64,000 bases of DNA from an uncultured Emticicia sp. (GTDB lineage: Bacteria; Bacteroidota; Bacteroidia; Cytophagales; Spirosomataceae), in NCBI RefSeq assembly GCF_937903345.1, contig NZ_CALCZQ010000052.1, positions 62,001-126,000 of the forward strand, written 5' to 3'. Both the position numbers and the translations under genes were made by a program. The notes under the pieces are model-generated. The model was not told the origin of the DNA. It ran no database searches and saw only the letters and a list, made by a program, of their open reading frames with translations. Of the stretch, positions 36,098 through 45,450 are shown piece after piece; position 1 is the first letter of the stretch, and each line of letters opens with the position of its first letter.

Positions 36098-36166
36098 TGG
36101 CTAAAAAACATATGGAGCCGCTAAAACACATAACTTTACAAAACTATTCAACACTAAAAATATAAA

Positions 36167-38266
36167 ATGAAAAACTTGACACACTTTCGCACTTGCAATC
36201 TTTGTGAGGCCATGTGCGGACTCGAAATAAAAGTGGAGGACGGCATCGTAACCAAAATTGAAGGCGATAAAAATGATCCTTTCAGTCGAGGTCATATTTG
36301 CCCGAAAGCGGTTGCTTTGAAAGATATTTATGAAGACCCCAATCGCCTAAAATTCCCAGTAAAACGTACCGAAAATGGCTGGCAGCAGATTTCATGGGAA
36401 GCTGCTTTTGTGGAAGTTATTGGTAAAATCAAGGAAATTCAAGCAAAAAATGGTTATAATGCCGTAGCAATGTATCAAGGAAATCCTTCGATTCATAATT
36501 TGGGAACTACCATGAATTCTCCGTTATTTGCAAAAACTTTACGTACTAAAAATATGTTCTCGGCCACTTCGGCCGATCAACTTCCGCATCATTTTGCTGC
36601 TTGGCAAATGTTTGGGCATCCGATGTTGATGCCTATACCAGATATTGATTTTACTGATTTTATGCTCATCATTGGCGGCAATCCGATTGCCTCTAATGGA
36701 AGTATTATGTCGGTTCCAGATGTGGCCAATCGCCTAAAAGCTATCCAAAAACGTGGAGGAAAAGTGGTGGTTATCGACCCACGTTTTACCGAAACTGCTG
36801 CCAAAGCTGACCAACATTTTTTTATTCGTCCTGGTACAGATGCTTTTTTACTTTTAGCAATTATTCAAACGCTTTTTGCCGAAAACTTAGTAAATCTTGG
36901 CAGATTAAAAGATTTTACTGATGGAATTGAATTATTAAAAGAAATTTCTGCTGAATTTGCCCCCGAAATTGTAGAGAAGCAAACGGGTATTTCGGCCGAA
37001 AATATGCGTCAACTTACACATGAGTTTGTGCAGGCAAAATCGGCAGTTTGCTACGGTAGAGTAGGGGTTTCGGTACAAACTTTTGGAAGTATTGCTCAAT
37101 GGCTAATCAATGCAATTAATGTGCTTACAGGAAATCTCGACCGCACAGGCGGAGCGATGTTTACCGCTCCAGCTGTTGATTTTCTGGCAAGAGCCAAAAC
37201 CGATAATCGTTTCAATCGTTGGCAGAGTAGCGTGCGTGGTTTGCCTGAGTTTTTGGGCGAATTGCCTGTTGCTACGCTCGCCGAAGAAATTTTGAACGAA
37301 GGTGAAAATCAGATAAAATGCTTGATTACGAGCTGTGGAAATCCGATTTTATCTACCCCGAATGGTCAACAACTCGATAAAGCCTTTGATTCGCTTGAAT
37401 ACATGGTGGCGATTGATATTTACATCAATGAAAGCACCCAACATGCCGATATTATTTTGCCACCAGCTACGGGTTTAGAAGTGCCACATTATGACATGAC
37501 TTTTCATTTACTGGCAGTAAGAAATACAGCTAAATTTTCAGAAGCACTTTTCCCGAAAGCCGATGGAGCAAAATATGATTGGGAAATTTACCAAGAATTG
37601 GCTTATCGCATGAATCATCCAGAATCAAGCAATGAAGGTTTTGTTTCGGAAGCTCCCGAAGTAAAATTAGATTTGGGTTTGCAATTTGGCCCTTATGGAC
37701 TTTCCTTGCAAAAACTCCAAGAGAATCCGCACGGAATAGATTTAGGAGCCTTAAAATCTTGCTTACCTACTAGGCTTCTTACACCCGAAAAAAGAATCAA
37801 TATTGCCCCAGAAATTTTACTAAAAGACATAGATAGACTTCGTATGTCTCTGAATGATAGTGGTTTAAGTATGGGTTTTGAATATTTGTTAATCGGAAGA
37901 AGACATTTGCGGGATAATAATTCGTGGATGCACAATTCAGAAAGATTAGTAAAAGGTAGAAACCGTTGTACACTGATGATCCATTCTGATGATGCAAAAA
38001 ACTTGAATCTCGAATTGAATTCTTTGGTAAAAGTGACATCAAGAGTTGGTTGTGTAGAGCTTCCCATCGAAATTACTGACCACATGATGCGAGGTGTTGT
38101 GAGTATGCCGCACGGTTATGGTCATGCCCGAAAAGGTGTAAAACTCAACATAGCAACACAACACGCAGGCGTAAGTATCAATGACCTTACCGATGAATTG
38201 GTTTTGGATGAACTCACAGGAAATGCGGCTTTCAATAATGTAGCCGTGAAAGTTGAAAAAGCATAA
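36167..38266 (+). CDS. Molybdopterin-dependent oxidoreductase with [4Fe-4S] cluster
   Basis: A 699-residue enzyme of the DMSO-reductase superfamily. An N-terminal cluster motif C-x2-C-x3-C...C is formed by Cys10, Cys13, Cys17 and Cys45 (HICPKA). Pterin-binding segments include YQGNPSIHNLG, GGNPIASNGSIMS, VVVIDPRFTETA and VGVSVQTFG. The C-terminal molydopterin-dinucleotide domain holds IHSDDAKNLNLELNSLVKVTS and MPHGYGHARKGV. No Tat signal is seen, so it appears cytosolic. The substrate is unknown; formate dehydrogenase and nitrate reductase relatives share this layout. A PepSY membrane protein starts 10 bases after the stop, so the two likely form a unit. No cofactor-synthesis genes are in the window. 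Confidence 0.85.
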   Translation: MKNLTHFRTCNLCEAMCGLEIKVEDGIVTKIEGDKNDPFSRGHICPKAVALKDIYEDPNRLKFPVKRTENGWQQISWEAAFVEVIGKIKEIQAKNGYNAVAMYQGNPSIHNLGTTMNSPLFAKTLRTKNMFSATSADQLPHHFAAWQMFGHPMLMPIPDIDFTDFMLIIGGNPIASNGSIMSVPDVANRLKAIQKRGGKVVVIDPRFTETAAKADQHFFIRPGTDAFLLLAIIQTLFAENLVNLGRLKDFTDGIELLKEISAEFAPEIVEKQTGISAENMRQLTHEFVQAKSAVCYGRVGVSVQTFGSIAQWLINAINVLTGNLDRTGGAMFTAPAVDFLARAKTDNRFNRWQSSVRGLPEFLGELPVATLAEEILNEGENQIKCLITSCGNPILSTPNGQQLDKAFDSLEYMVAIDIYINESTQHADIILPPATGLEVPHYDMTFHLLAVRNTAKFSEALFPKADGAKYDWEIYQELAYRMNHPESSNEGFVSEAPEVKLDLGLQFGPYGLSLQKLQENPHGIDLGALKSCLPTRLLTPEKRINIAPEILLKDIDRLRMSLNDSGLSMGFEYLLIGRRHLRDNNSWMHNSERLVKGRNRCTLMIHSDDAKNLNLELNSLVKVTSRVGCVELPIEITDHMMRGVVSMPHGYGHARKGVKLNIATQHAGVSINDLTDELVLDELTGNAAFNNVAVKVEKA

Positions 38267-38276
38267 AAATTAGGCA

Positions 38277-38840
38277 ATGTCTGTTGAAACCGAAAAAATA
38301 GCCAAAAATACCCGTATTTATCGTAAAATTCATAAGTGGATTTCTGTTCCTCTGTTTGTATTCATGTTTCTTATCGGAGTAACTGGCTTACTTTTGGGTT
38401 GGAAGAAAACAGCAGGAATTTTGCCAAGCACGAAGAAAGGCTCAAACATAGAAGCCAGCACATGGATTTCGTTAGATAAGATTCAGAAAACCGCCCAACA
38501 ATTTGTAAAAGATAGTCTAAAACTTTCCACCGAAATTGACAGAATTGATGTTCGGCCACAAAAAGGCGTGGCTAAAATTGTTTTCATTGAGCATTTCACT
38601 GACTTACAAATTGACTGTACAACGGGTAAAATCCTTTCCATTTCACAGCGAAATTCGGATATTATTGAAAAAATCCACGATGGTTCAATTCTTGATTTTT
38701 TTGTGAAAACTGAAAACGATGAAATCAAACTTTTTTATACAACTATTGTGTCTTTAGGCTTAATTTTGCTTTCTTTTAGTGGCTTTTGGCTTTGGTATAA
38801 CCCCAAACGCATCAAAATGCAAAAGGCAATTCAATTATAG
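38277..38840 (+). CDS. PepSY-associated membrane protein, partner of the Mo enzyme
   Basis: A 187-residue protein with two membrane helices (about 25–45 FVFMFLIGVTGLLLGW and 155–175 IVSLGLILLSFSGFWLW) and a periplasmic PepSY-type domain between them. The first helix is preceded by RIYRKIHKWISVPLF, carrying a His common to PepSY-TM/heme-handling proteins. It is 10 bases behind the molybdopterin oxidoreductase and surely co-transcribed. An electron-transfer or anchoring role is possible, but a heme ligand pair is not obvious to me. Confidence 0.78.
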   Translation: MSVETEKIAKNTRIYRKIHKWISVPLFVFMFLIGVTGLLLGWKKTAGILPSTKKGSNIEASTWISLDKIQKTAQQFVKDSLKLSTEIDRIDVRPQKGVAKIVFIEHFTDLQIDCTTGKILSISQRNSDIIEKIHDGSILDFFVKTENDEIKLFYTTIVSLGLILLSFSGFWLWYNPKRIKMQKAIQL

Positions 38841-38955
38841 TTATTGGGTAAATCGGCGGTCGGCCGCTACGGTTACTTATTTCTGGTAAAATCAGCTATT
38901 AGGTAAGAAAATTGTTATAAATTATTTAATCTTATAATCCCAAAATCGTTTAATC

Positions 38956-39717
38956 GTGTCTATTTTTCTCGCTTGTTTGGCTGCATTTGCGGCAGGATTT
39001 ATTGATTCTATCGTTGGTGGTGGTGGATTGGTGCAAGCTCCTGCATTGTTCATTTTATTTCCAAATTATTCTGTTCCTCAAATTATTGGCACAAATCGTT
39101 TTGCTTCCTTTATGGGAACTGGCGTTGCGGGCTATCAATATTCTAAAAAAGTAAAAATTCCACTCAAAACTGTTCTTTTTGCTGGAATTGGAGCGGGCGT
39201 AATGTCATATTCGGGAGCATTGATTTCGAGTTTGATGAGCGAACGCATCTTGAAACCAACAATTTTAGTCTTGATGACGCTCATAGCAATTTATACTTAT
39301 TTCAAAAAAGATTTAGGACAAGAAGATAATCATCGCTTTGAATTTGGAAAAATACCTCTTTACGGGCTTTTAATAGGAATGACAACAGGGTTTTACAATG
39401 GTTTTGTTGGTCCTGGAACTGGTAGTTTGCTCGTTTTTGGTTTTGTGAGCATCATTGGCTATAATTTTCTTACTGCTTCAGCAATTTCGAAAGTAGTCAA
39501 TGTTGTAGCCGATATTTGTTCGTTGATATTTTTTTTGGCCAAAGGCTATGTGATGTTTAGTATTGCAATTCCAATGATGGTCTGTAATATGGCTGGCTCG
39601 TATGTTGGTAGCCGAATGGCCTTACTGAGAGGGAATGGTTTTATCAGAATTTTGTTTTTAGTGGTAGTTTTTGGCCTTATTTTGAGATTTGGCTACGATA
39701 TATGGATGCTGTATTGA
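38956..39717 (+). CDS. TauE/SafE (TSUP) family permease
   Basis: A 253-residue membrane protein with about eight hydrophobic segments. It starts with GTG (MSIFLACLAAFAAGFIDSIVGGGG); the DSIVGGGGLVQAPAL stretch near residue 17 and GFYNGFVGPGTGS near residue 144 are the paired TSUP signatures. TSUP proteins export or import sulfite, taurine-derived sulfonates or related anions. The Mo enzyme just upstream could handle a small anion, but the link is only proximity. A terminator follows. Confidence 0.85.
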   Translation: MSIFLACLAAFAAGFIDSIVGGGGLVQAPALFILFPNYSVPQIIGTNRFASFMGTGVAGYQYSKKVKIPLKTVLFAGIGAGVMSYSGALISSLMSERILKPTILVLMTLIAIYTYFKKDLGQEDNHRFEFGKIPLYGLLIGMTTGFYNGFVGPGTGSLLVFGFVSIIGYNFLTASAISKVVNVVADICSLIFFLAKGYVMFSIAIPMMVCNMAGSYVGSRMALLRGNGFIRILFLVVVFGLILRFGYDIWMLY

Positions 39718-39722
39718 AAACT

Positions 39723-39751
39723 AAAAAAGCCCCAACTAAGGAGCTTTTTTT
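39723..39751. terminator. Terminator between the TSUP permease and accC
   Basis: AAAAAAGCCCC pairs with GGAGCTTTTTT (one mismatch) around AACTAA. A- and T-tracts on both sides suit convergent genes. Confidence 0.75.
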
Positions 39752-39789
39752 ATAAAATATAAACTATTGTCTATGAACTATTGACTTTC

Positions 39790-41133
39790 TTACAAGTCTG
39801 AAAAATCAAAAGTTTCTAAAAAAGCAGTTGTAAACAAACCAGATTTGAAAATTTCATCATCCATCAATTTAATGTGGAACGGAATCGTAGTTTTGATTCC
39901 TTCAATCACAAATTCTTGTAAAGCACGTTTCATTCGAGTCAAAACTTCTGCTCTTGATTGCCCCGTAACGATAAGTTTTGCAATCATTGAATCATAATTT
40001 GATGGAATCGTGTAGCCCGCATAAACATGGCTGTCGATACGAACACCGTGTCCACCAGGGAAATGCAAATTCGTTATTTTACCTGGCGATGGACGGAAAT
40101 TATTTTTCGGGTCTTCGGCATTGATACGACATTCCATTGCGTACAATTTCGGAAAATAATTTGTACCTGAAATCGGCACACCCGCCGCTACTTTTATTTG
40201 CTCTTTAATCAAATCAAAATCGGTAACTTCTTCTGTAATCGGGTGTTCAACCTGAATGCGGGTATTCATTTCCATGAAATAGAATTTACCGTGTTTATCG
40301 ACCAAAAACTCAATTGTTCCTGCACCTTCGTAGCCAATAGCTGCTGCACCTTTGATGGCAGCTTCGCCCATTTTCTCACGTAATTCTTGCGAAACTATCG
40401 GTGAAGGAGTTTCTTCAACCAATTTTTGGTGACGACGCTGAATCGAACAATCACGCTCTGAAAGGTGACAAACTCGACCGTTTTGGTCGCCCACAATCTG
40501 TATCTCGATGTGGCGAGGCTCTTCGATAAATTTCTCTAAATATAAACCATCGTTTCCGAAAGCTGCACCCGATTCCATTTTGGCATCGTCCCATGCTTTT
40601 TGGAAATCTTCGGCTTTGTGAATGATTCTCATTCCACGACCACCACCACCAGCGGTAGCTTTCACGATAACAGGATAACCCATTTCGTTTGAAAGGCGAA
40701 TGCCATCCTCAACTGATTCGAGCAAACCATCAGAGCCTGGGATTACTGGAACGCCCGAGTCTCTCATAGTAGCTTTGGCAGTTGCTTTATCGCCCATTGA
40801 GTTGATTTGGTCGGCTGTTGCACCGATAAATTTGATGCCATATTCAGCACAAATTCTTGAAAATTCAGCATTTTCTGATAAAAAACCGTAGCCTGGGTGA
40901 ATCGCATCGGCATTCGTAATTTCAGCCGCCGAAATGATACTCGGAATATTTAAATATGACTGACGGCTGGCCGCTGGCCCGATACACACAGCTTCATCGG
41001 CAAATCTTACGTGCAGACTTTCACGGTCGGCTGTAGAATAAACCGCTACTGTTTTGATGCCCATTTCACGGCAAGTTCTGATAATTCGGAGGGCGATTTC
41101 GCCTCGGTTGGCTATTAATATTTTTTTGAACAT
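39790..41133 (-). CDS. accC: Acetyl-CoA carboxylase, biotin carboxylase subunit
   Basis: A 447-residue ATP-grasp enzyme that carboxylates biotin on AccB in the first step of fatty-acid synthesis. The start is MFKKILIANRGEIALR, which is the conserved N-terminus. Others: HPGYGFLSENAEF, the Gly-rich ATP loop KATAGGGGRGMR, ERDCSIQRRHQKLVEE, and the catalytic EFLVDKHGKFYFMEMNTRIQVEH. Together with accB it ends the leftward cluster from DUF177. A 465-base gap holding a dead four-helix-bundle gene separates it from accB, where most relatives have the two genes close together. Confidence 0.96.
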   Translation of the reverse strand: MFKKILIANRGEIALRIIRTCREMGIKTVAVYSTADRESLHVRFADEAVCIGPAASRQSYLNIPSIISAAEITNADAIHPGYGFLSENAEFSRICAEYGIKFIGATADQINSMGDKATAKATMRDSGVPVIPGSDGLLESVEDGIRLSNEMGYPVIVKATAGGGGRGMRIIHKAEDFQKAWDDAKMESGAAFGNDGLYLEKFIEEPRHIEIQIVGDQNGRVCHLSERDCSIQRRHQKLVEETPSPIVSQELREKMGEAAIKGAAAIGYEGAGTIEFLVDKHGKFYFMEMNTRIQVEHPITEEVTDFDLIKEQIKVAAGVPISGTNYFPKLYAMECRINAEDPKNNFRPSPGKITNLHFPGGHGVRIDSHVYAGYTIPSNYDSMIAKLIVTGQSRAEVLTRMKRALQEFVIEGIKTTIPFHIKLMDDEIFKSGLFTTAFLETFDFSDL

Positions 41134-41269
41134 CTTTTCAGTTATCAATAATCAGTAATCAGTAATCAAAAGAAAATGTAGTTTTGTTTATTCTTGTTGA
41201 TTTCAGAATCGAAAACAATATTTTTCCTTATTTTTCTTCAATATAGTTGTTATCTTTTAAAAAAGATAA

Positions 41270-41506
41270 TCAATAGGTAGTTTCCAAACATGCTTTGTAT
41301 ACGATTGAAACCTTTGCTGAAAACGTTACCTTTGAAACTGCTCCAATGGCTTTTGCAATATTAGCACCAATGGAAGTTCCACTTTTCAGTGGCTGCTTCG
41401 ATAGTGTAAAGTCTCCAATATTAAAACTAAGGCAATCTTAGGCTTTTACAATTCTAATTGCAGATTTGGAAGCTTCGTTGTTCAAGTTATTGTTATCAAA
41501 AAACAT
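41270..41506 (-). pseudogene. Remnant of a four-helix bundle (S23/IVP family) gene between accC and accB
   Basis: On the minus strand an ATG at 41506 opens MFFDNNNLNNEASKSAIRIV, hits a TAA at 41440–41438, and continues in frame with TLSKQPLKSGTSIGANIAKA, SKVTFSAKVSIVYKACLETTY to a TGA at 41272–41270. The segments match the conserved core of the four-helix-bundle family (LSKQLLRSGTSIGANI, F..K.SIAYKEA.ET), which encodes the 23S rRNA intervening-sequence proteins and relatives. The frame also ends before the usual C-terminal helix. It is inactive by both nonsense mutation and truncation. Confidence 0.75.
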
Positions 41507-41598
41507 GATTTTTTAAAGTGTATATTTTTTATAAATACACTAAAGTTAGTAATGATAAACTGAACATTATTCACTGTTTATTGATAACTGATAACTGT

Positions 41599-42078
41599 TC
41601 AAGGCTCAATCAGGAACAAAGGTTGGTCGAACTCTACAGGTGTCGCATTTTCTACTAAAATTTTAACTATTTTACCAGAAATTTCTGACTCAATTTCATT
41701 GAAAAGCTTCATTGCCTCGATGATACAAACAACTTTCCCGATTTCAACAACATCACCAATTTCAATAAAATTTGCTTTGTCTGGCCCTGCCGAACGGTAG
41801 AAAGTGCCAATCATTGGCGATTTGATCGTTATTAAATTACTTCCTTCGGCAACTGGTGCAGCAGCAACTGGTGCAGCGGCAGCCGCAACTTGTTGAACCG
41901 GTGCTGGCAAAGCCACTGGAGCTTGAGCAACGTAAGTTGGCTGTGCTTGAACAGCCACTGGAGTGGCATTAGAATAACGCTTGATAGCAAGTTTCAACTC
42001 CGAAGTTTCGATGTTTACTTCGTCTAAACCTGATTGAGATATAAAATCTATTAATTTCTGGATGTCTTTTGTTTCCAT
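41599..42078 (-). CDS. accB: Acetyl-CoA carboxylase, biotin carboxyl carrier protein
   Basis: A 159-residue carrier. The N-terminal helical part (1–40) leads to an Ala/Pro/Val linker (about 40–80) and a biotinyl domain with the modification Lys124 in IIEAMKLFNEIE. It shuttles CO2 between AccC and the carboxyltransferase. It stands in the leftward cluster between efp and accC. Family length and layout are typical. Confidence 0.96.
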   Translation of the reverse strand: METKDIQKLIDFISQSGLDEVNIETSELKLAIKRYSNATPVAVQAQPTYVAQAPVALPAPVQQVAAAAAPVAAAPVAEGSNLITIKSPMIGTFYRSAGPDKANFIEIGDVVEIGKVVCIIEAMKLFNEIESEISGKIVKILVENATPVEFDQPLFLIEP

Positions 42079-42301
42079 GAAGGGTATAAGATTATTCGTG
42101 CTTTTTGAGTATTTGTCTTACAAATGTAAAAAGAAAGACGATACCTACAAAAAAATAAGAAGGCAGAAACACTTTACTGGAAGTGTCGTTGTTCTTTAAA
42201 ACTTAGTAGAGGTATCGTCTTCGGTATGTTTCAATATTCGATTCAATCAATTTGTATAAATGTCTTTAAACAAAAGGCTTTTATTAAAAATTGTTGATAT
42301 A

Positions 42302-42874
42302 TTATTTGACTTCTTTTACTCTTGAATCGTATTCGTAAGTATTGGTATTTACACGAATCAATTCATCATTATCAATAAATAGTGGCACTTTAATAGTTGC
42401 ACCTGTTTCAACCGTTGCTGGTTTATTGGCACTTGTAGAAGTATCGCCTCTCAAACCTGGCTCAGTATAAGTTACACGAAGTTCAACGTATTGAGGTAAT
42501 TCAACGCTCAAAATAGTCTCAGTTTCGGCATGAACCAATACAGATACTTCTTGACCGTCTTTCATCAAATCGGCTTGCGGGACTAACTTTTCATCAAGAT
42601 TAAATTGCTCAAAATTTTCATTTTCCATGAAATTGTAGCCGGTTTCATCTTTATACAAGAATTGAAATTCTCTTTTTTCGATACGGGCAGTTGTTACCGT
42701 AACACCAGCATTGAAGGTATTATCAATAACTCTTCCTGTTTTAATATTTCTGAGTTTTGTCCTTACAAAAGCCGGACCTTTCCCCGGCTTTACGTGCTGA
42801 AACTCGGTAATCGTGTAAAGGTCATTATTATATACTAAACAAAGACCATTTCTAAAATCTGCGGTTGTTGCCAT
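42302..42874 (-). CDS. efp: Elongation factor P
   Basis: A 190-residue, three-domain translation factor (KOW-like N domain, two OB folds) that rescues ribosomes stalled at polyproline stretches. The loop tip is KPGKGPAF with Lys32, the residue that is modified in many species; no modifying enzyme is in the window. RNIKTGRVIDNTF and TGATIKVPLFIDNDELIRVNT are the other conserved parts. It lies between fabH and accB in a gene order widespread in Bacteroidota. Confidence 0.96.
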   Translation of the reverse strand: MATTADFRNGLCLVYNNDLYTITEFQHVKPGKGPAFVRTKLRNIKTGRVIDNTFNAGVTVTTARIEKREFQFLYKDETGYNFMENENFEQFNLDEKLVPQADLMKDGQEVSVLVHAETETILSVELPQYVELRVTYTEPGLRGDTSTSANKPATVETGATIKVPLFIDNDELIRVNTNTYEYDSRVKEVK

Positions 42875-42990
42875 TATTAAATATATCTTTTTTAAATGAT
42901 AATGTATAATTGAAGTGGATTCGCCCGAAAGATGAGTAATGAATTTAAATAACAGATACCACTATTTTTCTATTATCGATTATTCATTAG

Positions 42991-43977
42991 TTAGATCGCC
43001 CATTTTATATAAGCTGCTCCCCATGTAAATCCTCCACCAAAAGCTGCCAAAATAAGGTTGTCGCCTTTTTTGATTTGTTTTTCATAATCGAATAAGCACA
43101 AGGGAATTGTTGCAGCCGTTGTATTGCCGTATCTCTGGATATTGAGCATTACTTTTTCATCACCAATACCCATCCGGCGAGCAGTTGCGTCAATAATACG
43201 TTTATTGGCTTGGTGAGGGACTAACCATGCAATGTCTTCACCCGTAAGATTATTTTTCTCCATAATTTCGGCCGACACATCAGCCATATTTGTTACGGCA
43301 AACTTAAATACCGATGGCCCTTCTTGGTGAATATTATGCCATCTGTTATCAATAGTTTCGTGGCTGGCTGGATAGCGGCTTCCGCCCCCTTTCATAATTA
43401 AATGATTTTCGCCAGTACCATCAGATTTCAAGATAAAATCTAACAATCCTTCGTTTTCGGTGGTTGGTTCTAGCAAAACAGCTCCTGCACCATCGCCGAA
43501 AAGCACACAAGTAGTGCGGTCGGTATAATCAACGATTGATGACATTTTATCAGCACCAATAACAATTACTTTTTTGTATCTACCCGACTCAATAAACTGT
43601 GAGCCAATCGAAAGTGCGTATAAAAAACCCGAACAAGCCGCCAATATATCGAAACTACCAATCGTCGGAATCCCACATTGCGTACAAACCAAATTGGCGG
43701 TCGAAGGAAACATATAATCAGGTGTCACAGTCGCACATATGACCAATTCAATATCTTTTGGGTCAGTTCCTGTTTTTTCAAGTAAGCCTTTCACTGCTGC
43801 AGAGGCCATGTGTGAAGTTGCCATGCCTTCACCTCGTTGAATATGGCGTTCTTTAATACCAGTACGAGCAACAATCCACTCGTCGTTTGTGTCTACCAAT
43901 TTCTCTAAGTCTTCGTTGGTTAAAATATCTTCTGGCACGTAGCCATGAATACCAGTGATTGCTGCTCTTAATTTCAT
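42991..43977 (-). CDS. fabH: 3-oxoacyl-ACP synthase III
   Basis: A 328-residue condensing enzyme that starts fatty-acid synthesis by joining an acyl-CoA primer to malonyl-ACP. The catalytic triad is visible: Cys115 in LAACSGFLY, His in WLVPHQANKRI and Asn in YGNTTAATIP. The Gly-rich end AAFGGGFTWGAAYIKW is typical. It lies between plsX and efp; these three form part of the DUF177–rpmF–plsX–fabH–efp–accBC cluster. Confidence 0.96.
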   Translation of the reverse strand: MKLRAAITGIHGYVPEDILTNEDLEKLVDTNDEWIVARTGIKERHIQRGEGMATSHMASAAVKGLLEKTGTDPKDIELVICATVTPDYMFPSTANLVCTQCGIPTIGSFDILAACSGFLYALSIGSQFIESGRYKKVIVIGADKMSSIVDYTDRTTCVLFGDGAGAVLLEPTTENEGLLDFILKSDGTGENHLIMKGGGSRYPASHETIDNRWHNIHQEGPSVFKFAVTNMADVSAEIMEKNNLTGEDIAWLVPHQANKRIIDATARRMGIGDEKVMLNIQRYGNTTAATIPLCLFDYEKQIKKGDNLILAAFGGGFTWGAAYIKWAI

Positions 43978-44110
43978 TTTATAAAATTTAACTATAAGCG
44001 ATATGCAGGAAGCTTTTAGCTTATAGGAATCATTTCAACTTGTTTTAAACAAAAATAATTGACGTAACTTAAAGCGTCTAGCGTAATGCTTATGCTTTTT
44101 ATCCAAATAA

Positions 44111-45052
44111 TCAATCTTCGTATGATTCGATAATCTGTTCGGTTACTTTTGATTCAACTTGACGAATAGCCAAGAAAATCATATTTTTGATAGCTTCGGG
44201 CGACGAAATTCCGTGTGCAACAATTACATTGCCTCGGATACCGATGATAGGACTACCTCCACTGACTTCGTAGTTCATACGGTCGATAAGAGGGTCTTTG
44301 ATCCCTTTTGTAGCAGCATAATCATAGAAAGATTCGCCCATTTTAAATATCACATTTCCTGTAAAACCTTCGGTTACGATTACATCGGCTTTCCCATCAA
44401 ACAAATCACGTCCTTCTACGTTGCCGATGAAGTTGATTTTTTTATTGATTTTAAGTAATTGATGAGCCGCTTGTACTACTGTTGAGCCTTTTTGTTCTTC
44501 TTCTCCAATATTTAGTAAGGCGACTTTAGGATTTGCAATTCCGAATGCAAATTTTGTATAAAGTGAACCTAGCTCGGCAAATTCAGCCAAAACCTCGGGT
44601 TTACAGTCGGCATTAGCACCAATGTCTAGCATAAGGCTATATTTGCCATTTTTTAGTGGAAGAAACCCCGCGATAGGCGGGCGTTGGATATTTCCAACGG
44701 TTTTGACAGTAAAGAGTGAGCCTACCATCATAGCACCAGTATTTCCGGCACTACAAAAAGCATCGACTTGTTTCTCCTTTAAAAGTTTAAACCCAACTCC
44801 AATACTGGAATTGGGTTTTTGAGAAAAAGCCCTTGTAGGATGTTCACTCATTTCAATAACGTCGTCGGCATTAACCAATTCAATAGCATGAGCAGGATAT
44901 TTCAATGATCGTAAAATATCAAGCATTACACTTTGTTTACCAACAAGCACCAGCTTTACGCCTTCAGGTAATTGGTTGGCGGCATTTACTGCACCTTCGA
45001 CGATGGCTTTGGGAGCAAAATCACCCCCCATAACATCTACGGCAATTTTCAT
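44111..45052 (-). CDS. plsX: Phosphate acyltransferase PlsX
   Basis: A 313-residue enzyme making acyl-phosphate from acyl-ACP for phospholipid synthesis. The start MKIAVDVMGGDFAPKAIVEG is the family N-terminus. SAGNTGAMMVGSLF, DIGANADCKPEVL and VEGRDLFDGKADVIVTEGFTGNVIFK are conserved. It precedes fabH on the minus strand and follows rpmF, as in many bacteria. Confidence 0.96.
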   Translation of the reverse strand: MKIAVDVMGGDFAPKAIVEGAVNAANQLPEGVKLVLVGKQSVMLDILRSLKYPAHAIELVNADDVIEMSEHPTRAFSQKPNSSIGVGFKLLKEKQVDAFCSAGNTGAMMVGSLFTVKTVGNIQRPPIAGFLPLKNGKYSLMLDIGANADCKPEVLAEFAELGSLYTKFAFGIANPKVALLNIGEEEQKGSTVVQAAHQLLKINKKINFIGNVEGRDLFDGKADVIVTEGFTGNVIFKMGESFYDYAATKGIKDPLIDRMNYEVSGGSPIIGIRGNVIVAHGISSPEAIKNMIFLAIRQVESKVTEQIIESYED

Positions 45053-45168
45053 AAAAGCAATCTCTTGGTTGAGTAAATATTTGTTTTTGGGTAACGGCTA
45101 CTGGTGTTTGTTATGTGCCAAGCACACAAAATAATAGGTAAGTAACCAGTATCCAGCCACAAGTATTA

Positions 45169-45360
45169 TTAAGCTTTTTGGTAGCCTTCAGCAACTAATT
45201 TGCCTTTGTAGAATAAGTTACCTTCAAATACGTGTGCACGGTGACGAACATGAATTTCGCCAGTAGTAGCATCTACCGATAAGGCTTTAGTTGATAAAGA
45301 ATCGTGCGTTCTACGCTTATCTCTTCTTGTTGTTGAATGTCTTCTCTTAGGATGTGCCAT
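45169..45360 (-). CDS. rpmF: 50S ribosomal protein L32
   Basis: A 63-residue basic ribosomal protein: MAHPKRRHSTTRRDKRRTHD, then a C-terminal strand pair. The four zinc-binding Cys of some L32 proteins are absent, so this is a Cys-free form. It lies between DUF177 and plsX. Confidence 0.96.
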   Translation of the reverse strand: MAHPKRRHSTTRRDKRRTHDSLSTKALSVDATTGEIHVRHRAHVFEGNLFYKGKLVAEGYQKA

Positions 45361-45450
45361 TTTACTATTAACAATTAACTATTTACAAAATTTATATATC
45401 TAAATTAATCAGCGAAAAAGAATATTTAGCTCAGAGCTCATCCTTCATTC

